Below are positions 1-13,004 of a stretch of DNA of 64,000 nucleotides, one piece after another (the first letter of the stretch is position 1; each line of letters begins with the position of its first letter). A model generated the notes under the pieces. The model saw only the letters and a list, made by a program, of their open reading frames with translations. It ran no database searches and was not told the origin of the DNA. The position numbers were made by a program, and so were the translations under genes. This DNA comes from Lantana camara (Eukaryota; Streptophyta; Magnoliopsida; Lamiales; Verbenaceae): assembly GCA_037501455.1 (NCBI GenBank), contig CM074863.1:13388001-13452000 (forward strand), given 5' to 3'.

Positions 1-465
1 ATAAAGACGAATTCTCCAATATTGAAGATTTGGGAAAACTAGCAAAGATATTAGTTGCTACTGGAAGAGATAAAGCTTTCCCATTGTTGTATCGTTTAAT
101 TGAATTGACGCTGATCCTTCCGGTTGCAACAGCATCTGTCGAGCGAGCATTTTCTGCCATGAAACTTATCAAAACTGATTTGCGAAGCAGAATGGGAGAT
201 GAATGGTTGAACGACATCATGGTTGTATACAATGAAAGAGAAATCTTCAAAAGAATTGATAATGAGACTATTCTACAGCGGTTTCAAGGGATGGCGAATC
301 GTCGAAAACAGTTATCATCTATAAGTTCTAGTGTCTCAGAAAAATTGTAAAACATTCTATGTAATTGAATATTTTATTTAATTTTAAATTATTAATTTTT
401 TTTAAATATGTTGAGGTCGAAGAATTTTCAGCCCCGGCTCCCAAGAAATTCTGGATCCGCCCCTG
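1..465 (+). mobile_element. hAT transposon, 3' end (truncated by window start)
   Basis: The segment ends with the terminal repeat CTGGATCCGCCCCTG at 451-465, which reads CAGGGGCGGATCCAG inward. That is the usual form of a plant hAT terminus. It carries the last part of a transposase gene and about 115 bp of AT-rich 3' sequence. To its right the copia integrase frame resumes at once, so the element inserted into that copia copy. The next 8 bases (466-473, GTGTGGAG) would be the target duplication, but the other end lies outside the window, so this cannot be confirmed. Confidence 0.8.
3..350 (+). CDS. hAT transposase, C-terminal dimerisation domain (5' part outside window)
   Basis: The frame is open from base 3, so the start codon lies upstream of the window and about 115 C-terminal residues are seen. 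The stretch LPVATASVERAFSAM followed by K-T-LR-RM and a DIMVVYNERE-like helix is the signature of the hAT C-terminal dimerisation domain (Dimer_Tnp_hAT), which is also part of the catalytic fold. The gene ends at TAA, 115 bp before the element's terminal repeat. The visible part has no stop or frameshift. It resembles the plant family often annotated as TTF-type zinc finger protein with hAT dimerisation domain. Whether the full gene is intact cannot be judged. Confidence 0.85.
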   Translation, partial: KDEFSNIEDLGKLAKILVATGRDKAFPLLYRLIELTLILPVATASVERAFSAMKLIKTDLRSRMGDEWLNDIMVVYNEREIFKRIDNETILQRFQGMANRRKQLSSISSSVSEKL

Positions 466-2910
466 GTGTGGAGGGATATTGGTTTGTGTTTGGAGAATGG
501 ATAGGGGTGTTTGATTGTCAAGGATTTTTGTGGGTAATCTATTTGTGAGGTATGTGGCTGTGGCGATAGCTTCTGGCCAGAAGGATGTCGGGACCTTAGA
601 TTCAGTTAGAATGGATCTGGATATTTCAATGAGGGTTCGGTTTTTTCGTTCTGCAACACCATTCTGTTGGGAAGTATTAGAGCAGGTAGTTTGATGGACA
701 AGACCATGTTTTTGAAAGAAATCTCCCATTTTTTTATTGACAAACTCCCGTCCATTGTCAGACCGAAGGATCTGAATTTTATGATTAAACTGTGTCTGGA
801 TCATAGTATAGAAATTAACAAAGGTTTCATAAACTTCAGATTTGTTTTGGAGAAAGTAAACCCATGTCATACAGGATCAATCATCAATGAACAAAACAAA
901 ATATTGAAACCGACTTTGATTTGCAATTGGGACGAGTCCCCAAACATCCGAATGAATCAAAGAAAAAATTGTCTGAACCCGAGTGTTAGTGGGTTTAAAA
1001 CTAGTTCTGTGACTCTTAGCAAGTAAGCATGTTTGACAAGACAGGTTAACATGCCTTTTATTTTGAAACAAAACAGGAAATAACAGATGAAGGTACCCAA
1101 TTGAAGAGTGCCCCAGTCTACGATACCAAAGCCAAATTTGTGTGTCACTTGCTCCTTTTGATAAGAAAACCTTTGAGGCAGAATCCAATTCATCAACATA
1201 ATAGAGGTCGTCCCGCTCAGTACCACGCTCAATTATCTCCTTCGAATGAATGTCCTGTATTAGACAGAAACGAGGATACATTAGAACAACACAGTTCAAT
1301 TCATTTGTCAAGTGACTAATAGATAGAAGCTTGCAAGATAGTGACGGAACATGGAGACAATTTTTCAATTTTGATTTGGGAGATAGAGAAATTTCCTCTT
1401 CCCGAGTGACCTCGACTAGAGCTCCATTGGCAGTTTGGATGTGAGACTGTTTTGGGTTAACAGGGTTGCCTATATCGGATGAGTCATAGGTCATAGTGTC
1501 TGTGGCACCACAGTTAAATATCCAATTTTTTAATTTTGGTGTGTGGGTTTGAGTGTGGAGGGCCTGCTTTGAATTTATCATGGGATATGGGGCTGAATTG
1601 CAATCATGGGATTTATGTGGGGTTTTATTTGCAAATAAGGTGCAATTGGGAAAATTAAAAGGAGAATCACTAGGGTTTGGGACATCACCCCCAAACCAGT
1701 TACCTATTCCGCCGCTTTCCATGTCTGCTCCCCCGTTTTCCCAACCGGCAAATGACGTGTTGGCACGCCGGATTCCTCCTGCCGCCGTACCGGTGTCTCC
1801 ACCTTGGTTGACCATGCCTACGGCGGCGCCACCTTGGCACAAGTCTCTTCCAGCCGTTTCAGCCAGAGGTTTGCCTACGGCGGCGTTGGCCCTCCTGTTT
1901 CCGCCGCCGGTTGGTGCCGATTTGATGTGGGTCTTCCGGGATCCCTCCCACCAGTCAGGGTATCCCACAATTTCGAAGCATTCCTCCGTTGTATGCTTGG
2001 GTTTCCCACAATGCCCACACACAAGCTTTTCCCGATCCTCGCGCTGTGATGTTCGGCGACCGGCGTCGTTGAAACGACCGGTGCCATCTGAGCGCACCAC
2101 CTTCTCAGACCTGTTCCGTCCGATTCTCTCCCTTCTCGCGACAAGGCCTGACCCAATCCCCTGTGATTGTGAGTCATTCTCGCTGTCGGTTTCTCCCTTC
2201 AGGATTTGACGGCGAGCAGCTTCTCTTCTAATTGTGGGGTAGGTTGACTCAGGTGAGGGTTTTGTTTCTGTTTTCAACAGATCTCCCTTGATATGATCGA
2301 CTTTCTCATCAATTCCTGTTAGGAATTGGTATAGCCTCTGCTCCTGTGTGATTCGGTTGAAAATTGTGATGTCTTCGGGGCATCGCATCGGATTGGGTTG
2401 TTTCCGATCGATGGCCGTCCATATTGACTGAAGTTTGTTCCAAAATCCCTCCAAACTGCCCTGTCCTTGTGTCTGTGTATTTGCCCTCCGGTGTAGGTCA
2501 AAGAGTTGCAGCGGATCCGAGCCACTCCCATATGTGGTTGCGAGTCCATCCCACAGTGCCTTCGCCGTTGGATAGTGTAAGACATTGTTCACTAGATTTA
2601 CTTCAATGTTCTGTATAATACAAGTGAATACGTTTTGATCCGTTCGTTCCCAATTGTCATAAGTTGGATCTGTTTCAACTGGTGCCGGTGGAATTCCAGT
2701 GAGATGCGAACGACATCCCCTGCCTCCAATGGCCATTTTCATCAGTCGTGCCCAAGCGGGATAGTTATCGCTGGTTAGTTTAAAGCCAATCGACAAACTA
2801 TCGAAACTAGACAGGTGGGTTTGTGGTTGCATATTGTTTTTCAATATGTTGGCAATCTGTATCGATAGATCTGGGTTTGGTTCGGTTTTGATTTCGGGAG
2901 TTTCTGACAT
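466..2910 (-). pseudogene. Copia gag-pol (gag, zinc knuckle, protease, integrase N-terminal part), inactive
   Basis: One frame runs from the ATG at 2910 down to the hAT junction and is broken by a single in-frame TGA at 877-879. Residues about 40-250 are a UBN2/Retrotran_gag_2 type gag (YPAWARLMKMAI, TAKALWDGL). A CCHC zinc knuckle (CGHCGKPKHTTEEC) follows near residue 300. The protease motif near residue 470 reads WIFNCGATDTM, where active copia elements have an Asp-Ser-Gly triad, so the catalytic Asp is replaced by Asn. A GAG-pre-integrase segment (LWYRRLGHSS) and HSDVWG with FIDD of the integrase core come next. After the stop, SDNGREFVN and QQNGVAERKNRTL show the second Asp and the Glu of the DDE triad. 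The copy is dead through the stop, the protease change and the insertion. Confidence 0.85.
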
Positions 2911-3016
2911 GATTTGGTTTGTTGCAGTTTGATTGACCTGGTTTTAGGCCAATTTGGTTGTGGGAAAGGTTTAGAGACAATGATGTTTATGGCTGAATCT
3001 CCAGTATCGTAACACT

Positions 3017-3028
3017 GCTCTTATACCA
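3017..3028 (-). other. Copia primer binding site (tRNA-iMet type)
   Basis: The minus strand reads TGGTATAAGAGC directly after the LTR end, one base from the common plant PBS TGGTATCAGAGC, which pairs with the 3' end of initiator tRNA-Met. Confidence 0.75.
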
Positions 3029-3222
3029 TGTTGTTTAGTAGGAAAAGGAATTGGTTTGTTTGTATTTCGGTGTTATGAAAAATTACAGTGGAAGAACAGG
3101 ATAAATAGCTCTAATCCCTACAGACCAGGGATATAGGAAATCTGTTATTTAAGGTAAGCTATAATCTTCCCCTAATTACGCCTATCTTCCAACGATTAGA
3201 ATTTTAACATCCCAGAATTAAC
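3029..3222 (-). repeat. Copia 5' LTR (short, about 194 bp)
   Basis: On the minus strand it begins TGTTAATTCTGGG and ends CTAAACAACA next to the PBS, giving TG...CA ends with a short TGTT/AACA inverted repeat. The inner boundary is fixed by the PBS. The outer boundary at 3222 is my best guess, because the other LTR is outside the window. Confidence 0.6.
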
Positions 3223-4323
3223 ATTTTTCATCACAATAATAGCCTTAGATAAATGCCAAGGCCTTATAAAAAGTCATAAAATGTCATGTTAAATAGCAAC
3301 TCCAAAGATGAGTTGCTAATTAACCCAAAATCTATGTGATGTAAATATTATTTTATTGATAATATAACAGAAAATTTACTATTTTTTTTCTCATCCAATT
3401 GGATTAGTTTCAAGTGAAGTAAACTGTCTTTTAGGTAGTTGTATAAGTAGTTTATCATTCAATGTGGAAAGAATATATACATATAACATTAAAAATCGCA
3501 AATTTATTTATTTAAATTAGAAATCCTCCACTTATTATAATAGGGTAAAAAAATAATAAAACAGGTGACTCACCGGCCCGGCCCGGCCCACATTTGGTCA
3601 AAGTTCTTGCCGTAAGTCTTCCTTGTACAGCAGAACTTAAAGTACGTCTTTGCCAAGTCCAACTGACCATAATTTAATAATAATAGGCCTAGAGCCTACT
3701 GCACATTAGTTGATCAATTATTAAGTTCAATTGGACTTAAAATTTATAAGCATTAAGCACCTACGGCGACCATATACATTAGCTGGAATGAATAAAATCA
3801 GTATATGCTAATAAGTTCTCACATATAAAGTTTTTACTAAAAAATTGAAGCTTATATAAGGGCGGTCTTATAATTTCCTTTTAAATAAATTCGAAAAATC
3901 CAATTTATTTTAATATCTTATCACTTTCCCCTTATTTTGAATTAATTAAACTGTTGTTATTAATTATTAATCTCTTATAAGCTCATTAAAATAAGTTTAG
4001 TCAAATACCCTTTCAAACTCGCGTGCTTTCCTAATGGCAAAATGCATATTTGATCCCATAACTCTTGTCGTTTGTCGATTTTTGCTTTGTAATTTATCGA
4101 TTTTGGAAATTGACTGAAATTTCATTCAAAAACTCTCTTCAGAAAGTGATGCAAATAACAATGCTACAATCTTGACAGTAAATAAAAACCCACTCAATTA
4201 ATCTTGCATGAATCCAACGCCAGGTACAAATTATTACCACCAAGTAGAGTACTTCAATTCCCCAAACAAAAATCTTTGAAAAAAACAGATAAAAATTTAT
4301 TCTTTCCTTCCATTCCGAGTAGA
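3223..4323. other. Intergenic, AT-rich, no gene seen
   Basis: No coding frame, RNA gene or complete mobile element is supported here. A short GC-rich stretch near 3572-3592 (repeated GGCCC) stands out. The right end probably contains the 3' UTR of the GST gene that ends at 4324. Confidence 0.5.
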
Positions 4324-5256
4324 TCATTTCGTTCCAGCGGCGGCGGCGGCGGCGGCTGCAGCCTGCTTCATCATAGCAAGAAAGAATTTGGCGAACTCCA
4401 AGAGCCTATCAGTTTCAGGCATAACATCCTTAACTGCATCATCTGCTCTGAAATCCTCAACCCACTTGAACAGATTAGGAGTTCTGGATTCATCGATCAA
4501 ATCGACGTGACACATCTTGCTTATCACCTTAAACCAGGTCGTGAAGCATCCCAGTGTAATGTCGAGGCACCCGATGCTGTCGCCTCCGAAGAATCTTCCG
4601 CCTTTGCTGCATTTCGGGAAGGCGTCCTCTAATGCGGTCAAGACTTGGTTTGCTGCCTCCACGGCCGGAGCCTTTCTCACCTCGTCATCCTCGGCTCCGA
4701 TGATTTGCTTAAGAGCCGGAAACAGCTGAAACATATGTTCCCATTTTCAGGCATTAAGGATAAATTGCATATGTATGCTGATATCTTTTTAATTTCAAAT
4801 TGAAAATAAGGACAATTGTTTTTGGAAGTTAGGTGAAATTACAAAACTTATGATCAAAAACAAAAAGAGTACACACGAACACACTTATTACATTCTTCTA
4901 TAATTAAGAGAGAAAAGAAAAGTAATAATCACCTTATCATCAATATAAGCAGTCCAGAAGCGGGCCATGGCCCTATCATAGGGGTCGGAGGGGAGGATGG
5001 AGGGGCCCGAAGTCCAAACCTCATCAATATACTCGATAATGATGAGCGACTCGCAGATTGGCCTATCGCCATGGACAAGAACTGGAATTTTCTTGTAAAT
5101 GGGGTTGTATTTTATAAGGGTTTCACTTTTGGATAGCAGAACTTCTTCTTCTTGAAACACATACTCGACGCCCTTGGTGTTTAATGCCATCCTAGCCCGA
5201 GCCACATACGGGCTTGCCCATGCACCCAAAATCTTCACTCCCAGCTCGGAACCCAT
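4324..5256 (-). CDS. Tau-class glutathione S-transferase 1 (two exons)
   Basis: The enzyme conjugates glutathione to electrophilic compounds in the cytosol, in xenobiotic and stress detoxification. Exon 1 is 5256-4933 (residues 1-108) and exon 2 is 4725-4324 (residues 109-241). The phase-0 intron of 207 bp has donor AAG/GTGATT and acceptor TTTCAG/CTG. The N-terminal thioredoxin-like domain has the tau catalytic serine in AWASPYV (Ser15) and the glutathione-site ESLIIIEYIDEVW. The C-terminal helical domain has KCSKGGRFFGGDSIGCLDI and DESRTPNLFKW, typical of plant tau GSTs. The length is slightly above the usual 220-230 because of an alanine-rich C-terminal tail written by a GCC-type trinucleotide run near 4335-4357. 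It is the first of four GSTs in the cluster. No defect is seen. Confidence 0.93.
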
Positions 5257-5360
5257 TTACTTCCAATTCAGAGAGTTTTTACAGATATTTTGTGGCTTTT
5301 TAGCTTTCTGAAGCTTAGTGGATCAGGACACCGAGGTGAGAGATTTTTGGAGATGTATGT

Positions 5361-5372
5361 ATTTATTTTATA
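5361..5372 (-). promoter_or_regulatory. TATA box of GST 1
   Basis: The minus strand reads TATAAAATAAAT about 105-115 bp upstream of the GST 1 start codon. Position and sequence fit a plant core promoter. Confidence 0.6.
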
Positions 5373-5559
5373 CTCATATGAGGGTGGTTGATAGGTGAGG
5401 CACGGAGGCTGGCGGTGGCGGCGATAAAATATAGTGATAAATGGGCAGTGGTGACGGGAAGTGGGGGCGATCGAGCTGCCAATATAGAAGTTTTGAAAAT
5501 ATATAATTACATTAATTTATATGGCGATATATATTATTTTGAAAAAAATTGGATAATAA

Positions 5560-5890
5560 CATATCCCATTTTGTATTTTTGAACTCTAAATTGATATTTC
5601 TAATTTTAGGGAGAGTTATTCTCAAAATTTTATAATTTTGGTCAAATTCCAATCAGATCCCTAATTTCTTTCCGAAATACCGCTTTTATATATACGTGGC
5701 TGCCCGGAATATCGTCTTTGTGCTTATGTGGCCACCTGCAATATCGCCCTTGTGCTTACATGACTGTCGAAATTTCACCTGAAAATTAGGGATCATGTTG
5801 GATTTGACCAAAATTACAAAATTTTGAGAGTAAGTGTCCCCAAAATAAAAAAATATCAAATTAAAATCCAAAAATATAAAATGAAGTATA
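5560..5890. repeat. Foldback MITE-like inverted repeat
   Basis: The left half (about 5562-5672) and the right half (about 5780-5890) are imperfect reverse complements. For example, TTTTATAATTTTGGTCAAAT on the left is matched by the complement of ATTTGACCAAAATTACAAAA on the right. The arms are roughly 100 bp and the loop about 100 bp. This is the form of a MITE. I could not fix the ends or a target duplication. Confidence 0.6.
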
Positions 5891-7677
5891 TTACTGTCTC
5901 AAATTTGCAATTTGCCTTGTTATTTTTCATTTTTCATTTTTCATAGCCTTTGATGTATTTGTATATTCATATGCAATTCAATTCACTTGGAAAGTTGGAA
6001 TAAAAAAATTGGCTTTATGTTTTTAACACACACCCGGTCACCCCTAAGTGGCCAGAGGAATTTGAACTCGGATCATTACTTTCGAGAATCAACCCTCAAA
6101 CTACTTGGTCAACCCCCATTGGCTTATTACATTTAAAAAAGGTTGAACTTAGAATTGTCGGATGCTGAGAAATATTTTTCTAATTCAAGTTGGAAAAGAG
6201 AAGTCCAACATGGAACTGTATTTTTTTGACTGGTTTTTTTTAGTTCTTTTCTTTTCGCCCTTCTACAGAGATGAAGAACCGGGTCCAACTAGGAGGACAC
6301 TCAAAAGTCTAACTAATTTTGCATAAAATAAATATACTATTCCTGAGCCTAGCTGATATTATAAATTAATTAATCCCCTTCATTATATTAAATTTTTGAT
6401 ATTTTATTTCTATTGTTTTTATTGTTTTGGAGCACGGCAGGGTGTTATTAATGTAGATTGTAATTTGTGTTTCTAGAAGTTTTTGCATTAAAAATAAAAT
6501 TTCAGGAGTCTTTATTCAATTGATAATTTATTTTTTAATATGTGATTCATTTTTAATTAAATTATGCATAAATTCATATCACTTATTCCAATTGAGTTGC
6601 GTGAATTTAGATATATATGTTATAACTTAAAAAAACAAAAATTGGTCAAAGAAAGAATGTTATTTTATTGTTGATCTATATTCAAACACTGATCATTTAT
6701 GTAATTATTTATTTTGGTGAAAATGTAATTATTTATTTGTTGTCGTTATAAACTTAAGTCTTCGGTATACACTGGTATGAAAAGTGTGGCATCGGCAAAT
6801 GACCGTTTTTACGAATCCTTTTAGCTAGGAGGGAGCCACATAATTTAATTTTAATAAAAAATTGTTTAGGTTTTGACAAAAAAGAAAAAACATATATATT
6901 AAAGAGAAAATCAAAATAAGACTAACTACTACAAAGAAAAACCTGTCCGGGTGTGCCGATAAACCCAAGAATCGTGTACCTAAATCGTCATATGGTGTAT
7001 ATTTTTCGCCATATGTGGTATCTGCCCCCCAAAATTGGGGAGCAAACTCAAATTATGCATGTCAATTGGGGAGTGAACTAAAATTTTTCTGGACCTGGGG
7101 AGCAAACTAAAATTTTTTCTACCCTTCGGGAGTTTTTGAAAATTGCCCCAATTAGTTAGTCCATATTGAGCAGAAAATTTTATTGGAAGTCTTCTTTGAT
7201 TGAAGTCAAACAATTATATACATATTATACTTGAATATTCTTTTAAAACGATCAATCACACTAAATAAAACTAGATCTCTTATTACATTAATTAGCACAA
7301 TAATCAGGTGTTACAATACATAATTAATATTTAATTTTATTTGATATTTAATTTCATTAATATTTAGTTTTATATATTTTATAATTACCTTTTAGTCTTA
7401 TCTTAGATTTGTATATGATAACTTTCACCATAAATAAATATATATGTACTATATTTTGTATCTTATCAATCATCCAAACTATACTAGTTATAAAATAATT
7501 ATTTTCTTTCACTCATTTTCTATGGATATCCATCCACTTCCAACACACGCATGTACTTTTGGGGTCTTACAATAGATTCTAGTTTTTAAAACTTCTCCAA
7601 AATAATCATAACCTTTTGTATTATTACAATCATATAATTGCAGAACTCAGCCATGTTCAGTCTAGACATATAATTAT
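5891..7677. other. Intergenic, AT-rich, with a SINE and a MITE remnant
   Basis: No gene is supported. A SINE is listed separately at 6020-6118. The stretch at about 6950-7150 shares the phrase AGAATCGTGTACCTAAA and several CTCCCCA/TGGGGAG runs with the MITEs at 10875 and 13082. It looks like a decayed member of the same repeat group. Confidence 0.5.
6020..6118 (-). mobile_element. tRNA-derived SINE, copy 1
   Basis: On the minus strand an A-box-like TTGACCAAGTAG is followed about 40 bp later by a B-box-like GAGTTCAAATTCC, then a GTGTGTGTTAA tail. The layout matches the better-preserved copy at 14040-14148. Flanks TTGGCTTTAT (left) and TTGGCTTAT (right) look like a short imperfect target duplication. 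Confidence 0.65.
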
Positions 7678-9062
7678 TTAATAGCCTAATGACATCAATT
7701 GCTGCCTATTGGCAGTTTGAAGTAGAACAACAAAGTTTTTGGCAAACTCCAAGAGCTTATCAGTTTCCTGCAAAGCATTCTTAACAGCAGCATCTGCCCG
7801 AAACTCTTGAGCCCATTTGAACAAATTAGGCGTCCTGGATTCATCAATCATGCTGCGATTAGCCATTGTCTCGATCACCCAAATCCAGGACAAGAAACAT
7901 CCCAATGAAATGTCTAAGTACCCAATTCTTTCACCTCCAAAGAATTTTTGGCCTTTGCTGCATTTTAAGAAGGCATCATCTAATGGAATTAGGATTTGAA
8001 TTGCTTCCTCCATTGCAGCAGTTGCTTCTTCTCCCTCAGCCTTTTGGATTGCCCTAATGGCCGGAGTAAGCTATAAAAAATGCACTTTGTTTTTTCGTTA
8101 TTAATAATAAATTGTCTATGACAATGATTGTGTTGATTGTTCGTTAAATGTGATCTCAATGGGGTTTAAAAAGTTTAATATTTAGGTCGGTACAATTTTT
8201 TTTTTTATGTAGCGTCAAAATACCTATTCCTAAACTCATTGACTAAAAACTCATAAGATATAGTCCCATTTTTTTCTTCTTGTTAACCGAGGACCTCTCA
8301 TCCATAAAAAACCAAAGCAAAAATTAGAATGGAAAGTTCATGAAGTACATAACCAAAACGCAAGAAAAAGCGCCAACATGTGCGTATATTGCAACTCATG
8401 AAAAAAAAGGTGCACTAGGTATTATTAATAGATTCTCGACATTATCTCCAACAAAATTGCATACTAACAAATAACTCTGTACCTAAAGAATGTTTCTTAC
8501 CCAAAAAAGTATTAGAGATCTCAATGTTATCAAATAATACCAAGTGAATATTTTTGTAATTGCAGGGATTAGTACATGTATAATTCGCCTTATTATTTTG
8601 TAGTAAATTGAGCATGAATCGTGATTTTGAACGTTCTTTACTCCTATAGAGTCAAAATTTAATTCGTACAAGAATTTCTCTTTCTTTTCTTCATAAGCTA
8701 TACGTGCCAAATTGTAACAAGTAGCAAGAAATAAAAATCACCTTATCATCAATATAAGCGGTCCAAAATCGGGCAATGGCGTGATCATAAGGGTCGGAAG
8801 CGAGGATCGAGGAGCCCGAAGACCAAACTTCATCAATATACTGAACAATAACGTTCGATTCACATATTGACCTATCTCCGAGCATGAGAACAGGGACTTT
8901 CTCGTAAATAGGGTTATGTTTCAGGAGGAGTTCACTTTTTGGCATGAGAAGATCTTCCTCAACAAACTCGTACTTCACACACTTAATATTGAATGCAATC
9001 TCGGCTCGGGTGGTAAATGGGCTTACCCATGAACCTAAAAGTTTCACGTCATTTGAAGCCAT
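7678..9062 (-). CDS. Tau-class glutathione S-transferase 2 (two exons)
   Basis: This is a cytosolic glutathione-conjugating enzyme of the tau class. Exon 1 is 9062-8742 (residues 1-107) and exon 2 is 8070-7678 (residues 108-237). The 671-bp intron has donor AAG/GTGATT and acceptor ATAG/CTTACT and lies at the same codon as in the other three GSTs. The catalytic serine is in SWVSPFT (Ser14). The glutathione-site motif is [15 protein letters not shown]. The C-terminal domain keeps KCSKGQKFFGGERIGYLDISLG and DESRTPNLFKWAQEF. Both GST 1 and GST 2 are on the minus strand, so they look like an older tandem pair. A decayed partial copy most like this gene lies at about 13005-13785. Confidence 0.93.
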
Positions 9063-9147
9063 TTTCTCTCAGAAATTTTTTGGGCTTTGAATCGTTGAAG
9101 TTTAAAGATTTTAGGATTTCGTGGTTAGAGATGTTTGAGGGGTGATA

Positions 9148-9157
9148 TATTTATATA
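9148..9157 (-). promoter_or_regulatory. TATA box of GST 2
   Basis: The minus strand reads TATATAAATA about 90 bp upstream of the GST 2 start codon. Confidence 0.6.
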
Positions 9158-9362
9158 ATGCTCCGATGAGGGGGTGGTTGGATTCTAAAGCCAACTCTTA
9201 ATTACTCGGTCATTAATCAATCTTTAAAAGATAATGTCAAACATTGGCAGGATTAATATATTTGGCTGCCCAATGAACATCTTCAATTAATCTAATATGT
9301 GTCAATAATTACAAATCATACAGAATTCAACCCTTATGTTCCAAGAGGTTTTTAATATATAT

Positions 9363-10447
9363 GGATAATTACATATAGTTCCCTCATATATGGTGAAATT
9401 ACGGATTCTCCTATAAAATTTTTGAAATTATAAACATCCCCCTAAGATTTACGCTTTCTCTTACAAATTACCTCATCAAGGGGTTGTTTGTAATTGCTGG
9501 ACTTTATTTAATTTGTTGATGATTTCATATAATTATCTTGTTGCCTTAAATTGTTTTTGCAGGATATGGGCTACCAAGGAAAGTCAAATAATCTTGATAT
9601 AATCATGCATTATCTTGGACAAATCTTTATATGAGGAAAGTCTTTGACTTAATTGATAGCAAATCAAGGCAAAGATGCTCACCAAGGAAGGAAAGAATCA
9701 CTAATTGAGGCTGACAAGATTGATTTCAAAGGATCCATTCCATACACAACACAAGTTCCAACAGTATAAAATCATGCAAATGCAAAGAAGAAATGACGTC
9801 GAGGTGTCCACTCTTTTGAGTGTTTTGGGACTTGACTGCGGTATTGTCAGTATCAGGCATTCGTGTGGGGCTTGACCATTGACACAGTTGTTACCGGGCG
9901 TTCCAAGGGACTTGACCGTGGTACTGGTACCAGACGTTCCAGTTGTTGGTGTTTGTGGTGATGAGGCAGTTGTCCTCTGGTACTTTCAATGTGTCGCTGG
10001 ATTTGGTGTATGGTGAGGAAGGTTTCCTCTGGTACTTCCAGCGAGTCGTTGGATTTGATGTATAGTGAAGAAGGTTTCCTCTGGTACTTCAGCGTGTCCT
10101 GATTTTATGGTGAGATTGTTTTTTTCTATGAGTTGTAAGATAGACAAGTTAGTGTAGCATATCTATCCTATCGTGAATTGTGTTATAATGGATCACAAAG
10201 TTTTGTTTGTGACCTTCCACGCGCTTAATGAAAATCTTTTTGATAACTCCCAAACTAACAGCTTGGGGACAAGATGTAGGTATATTACACTCTTGGTGCC
10301 GAACTTATATAAATCGCTCGTATATTTTATTTTCAGTATATATTTCATTTTATCTTCGTTTCTTGTGCACTTATACTTTGTTTTATCAAGTACCAAAAAT
10401 CGTTCAAAGTACCGGTCCATCCCTCAAGGGTGTCAGTAATTATCCCT
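9363..10447. mobile_element. Mutator-like non-autonomous element with 9-bp target duplication
   Basis: The left end reads GGATAATTACATATAG, and the right end read inward is AGGGATAATTACTGAC. The 9 bases AATATATAT occur on both sides (9354-9362 and 10448-10456), which fits the 9-bp duplication of Mutator-like elements. AT-rich 9-mers can match by chance, so the call is moderate. Inside are a 52-bp tandem repeat and a segment near 10255-10400 that resembles the end of a retrotransposon LTR. No transposase is seen. Confidence 0.55.
9974..10110 (+). repeat. 52-bp tandem repeat
   Basis: CCTCTGGTAC starts at 9974, 10026 and 10078, an exact 52-bp period over two full units and part of a third. The units differ at several bases. 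No gene overlaps it. Confidence 0.85.
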
Positions 10448-10456
10448 AATATATAT

Positions 10457-12883
<2,427 letters not shown>

Positions 12884-13004
12884 AAAACATATGCTAATTG
12901 CTTGATTTTATTTGTATGAATTCAATAATGTTTTAACCTCCTTCTTGGTGGAAGTTTATTAGCTTTTCCCCGTATGAGTTAGCCTATTTCATAGTAAAAT
13001 AATT

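Larger units (their letters stand above)
466..3222 (-). mobile_element. Ty1/copia retrotransposon, 5' part, interrupted by hAT
   Basis: Reading on the minus strand there is a short LTR (3222-3029), a tRNA-Met type primer binding site, gag, a zinc knuckle, protease, GAG-pre-integrase and the first part of integrase. At 466 the frame is cut by the hAT terminus. Reverse transcriptase, RNase H and the 3' LTR should lie to the left of the hAT element, outside the window. Gag-protease-integrase order before RT identifies Ty1/copia rather than Ty3/gypsy. Confidence 0.85.

Noticed and set aside
4204..4632. Plus-strand frame opposite GST 1 exon 2
   Set aside because: It is a shadow of the GST coding strand; the minus strand has the family motifs and splice sites.
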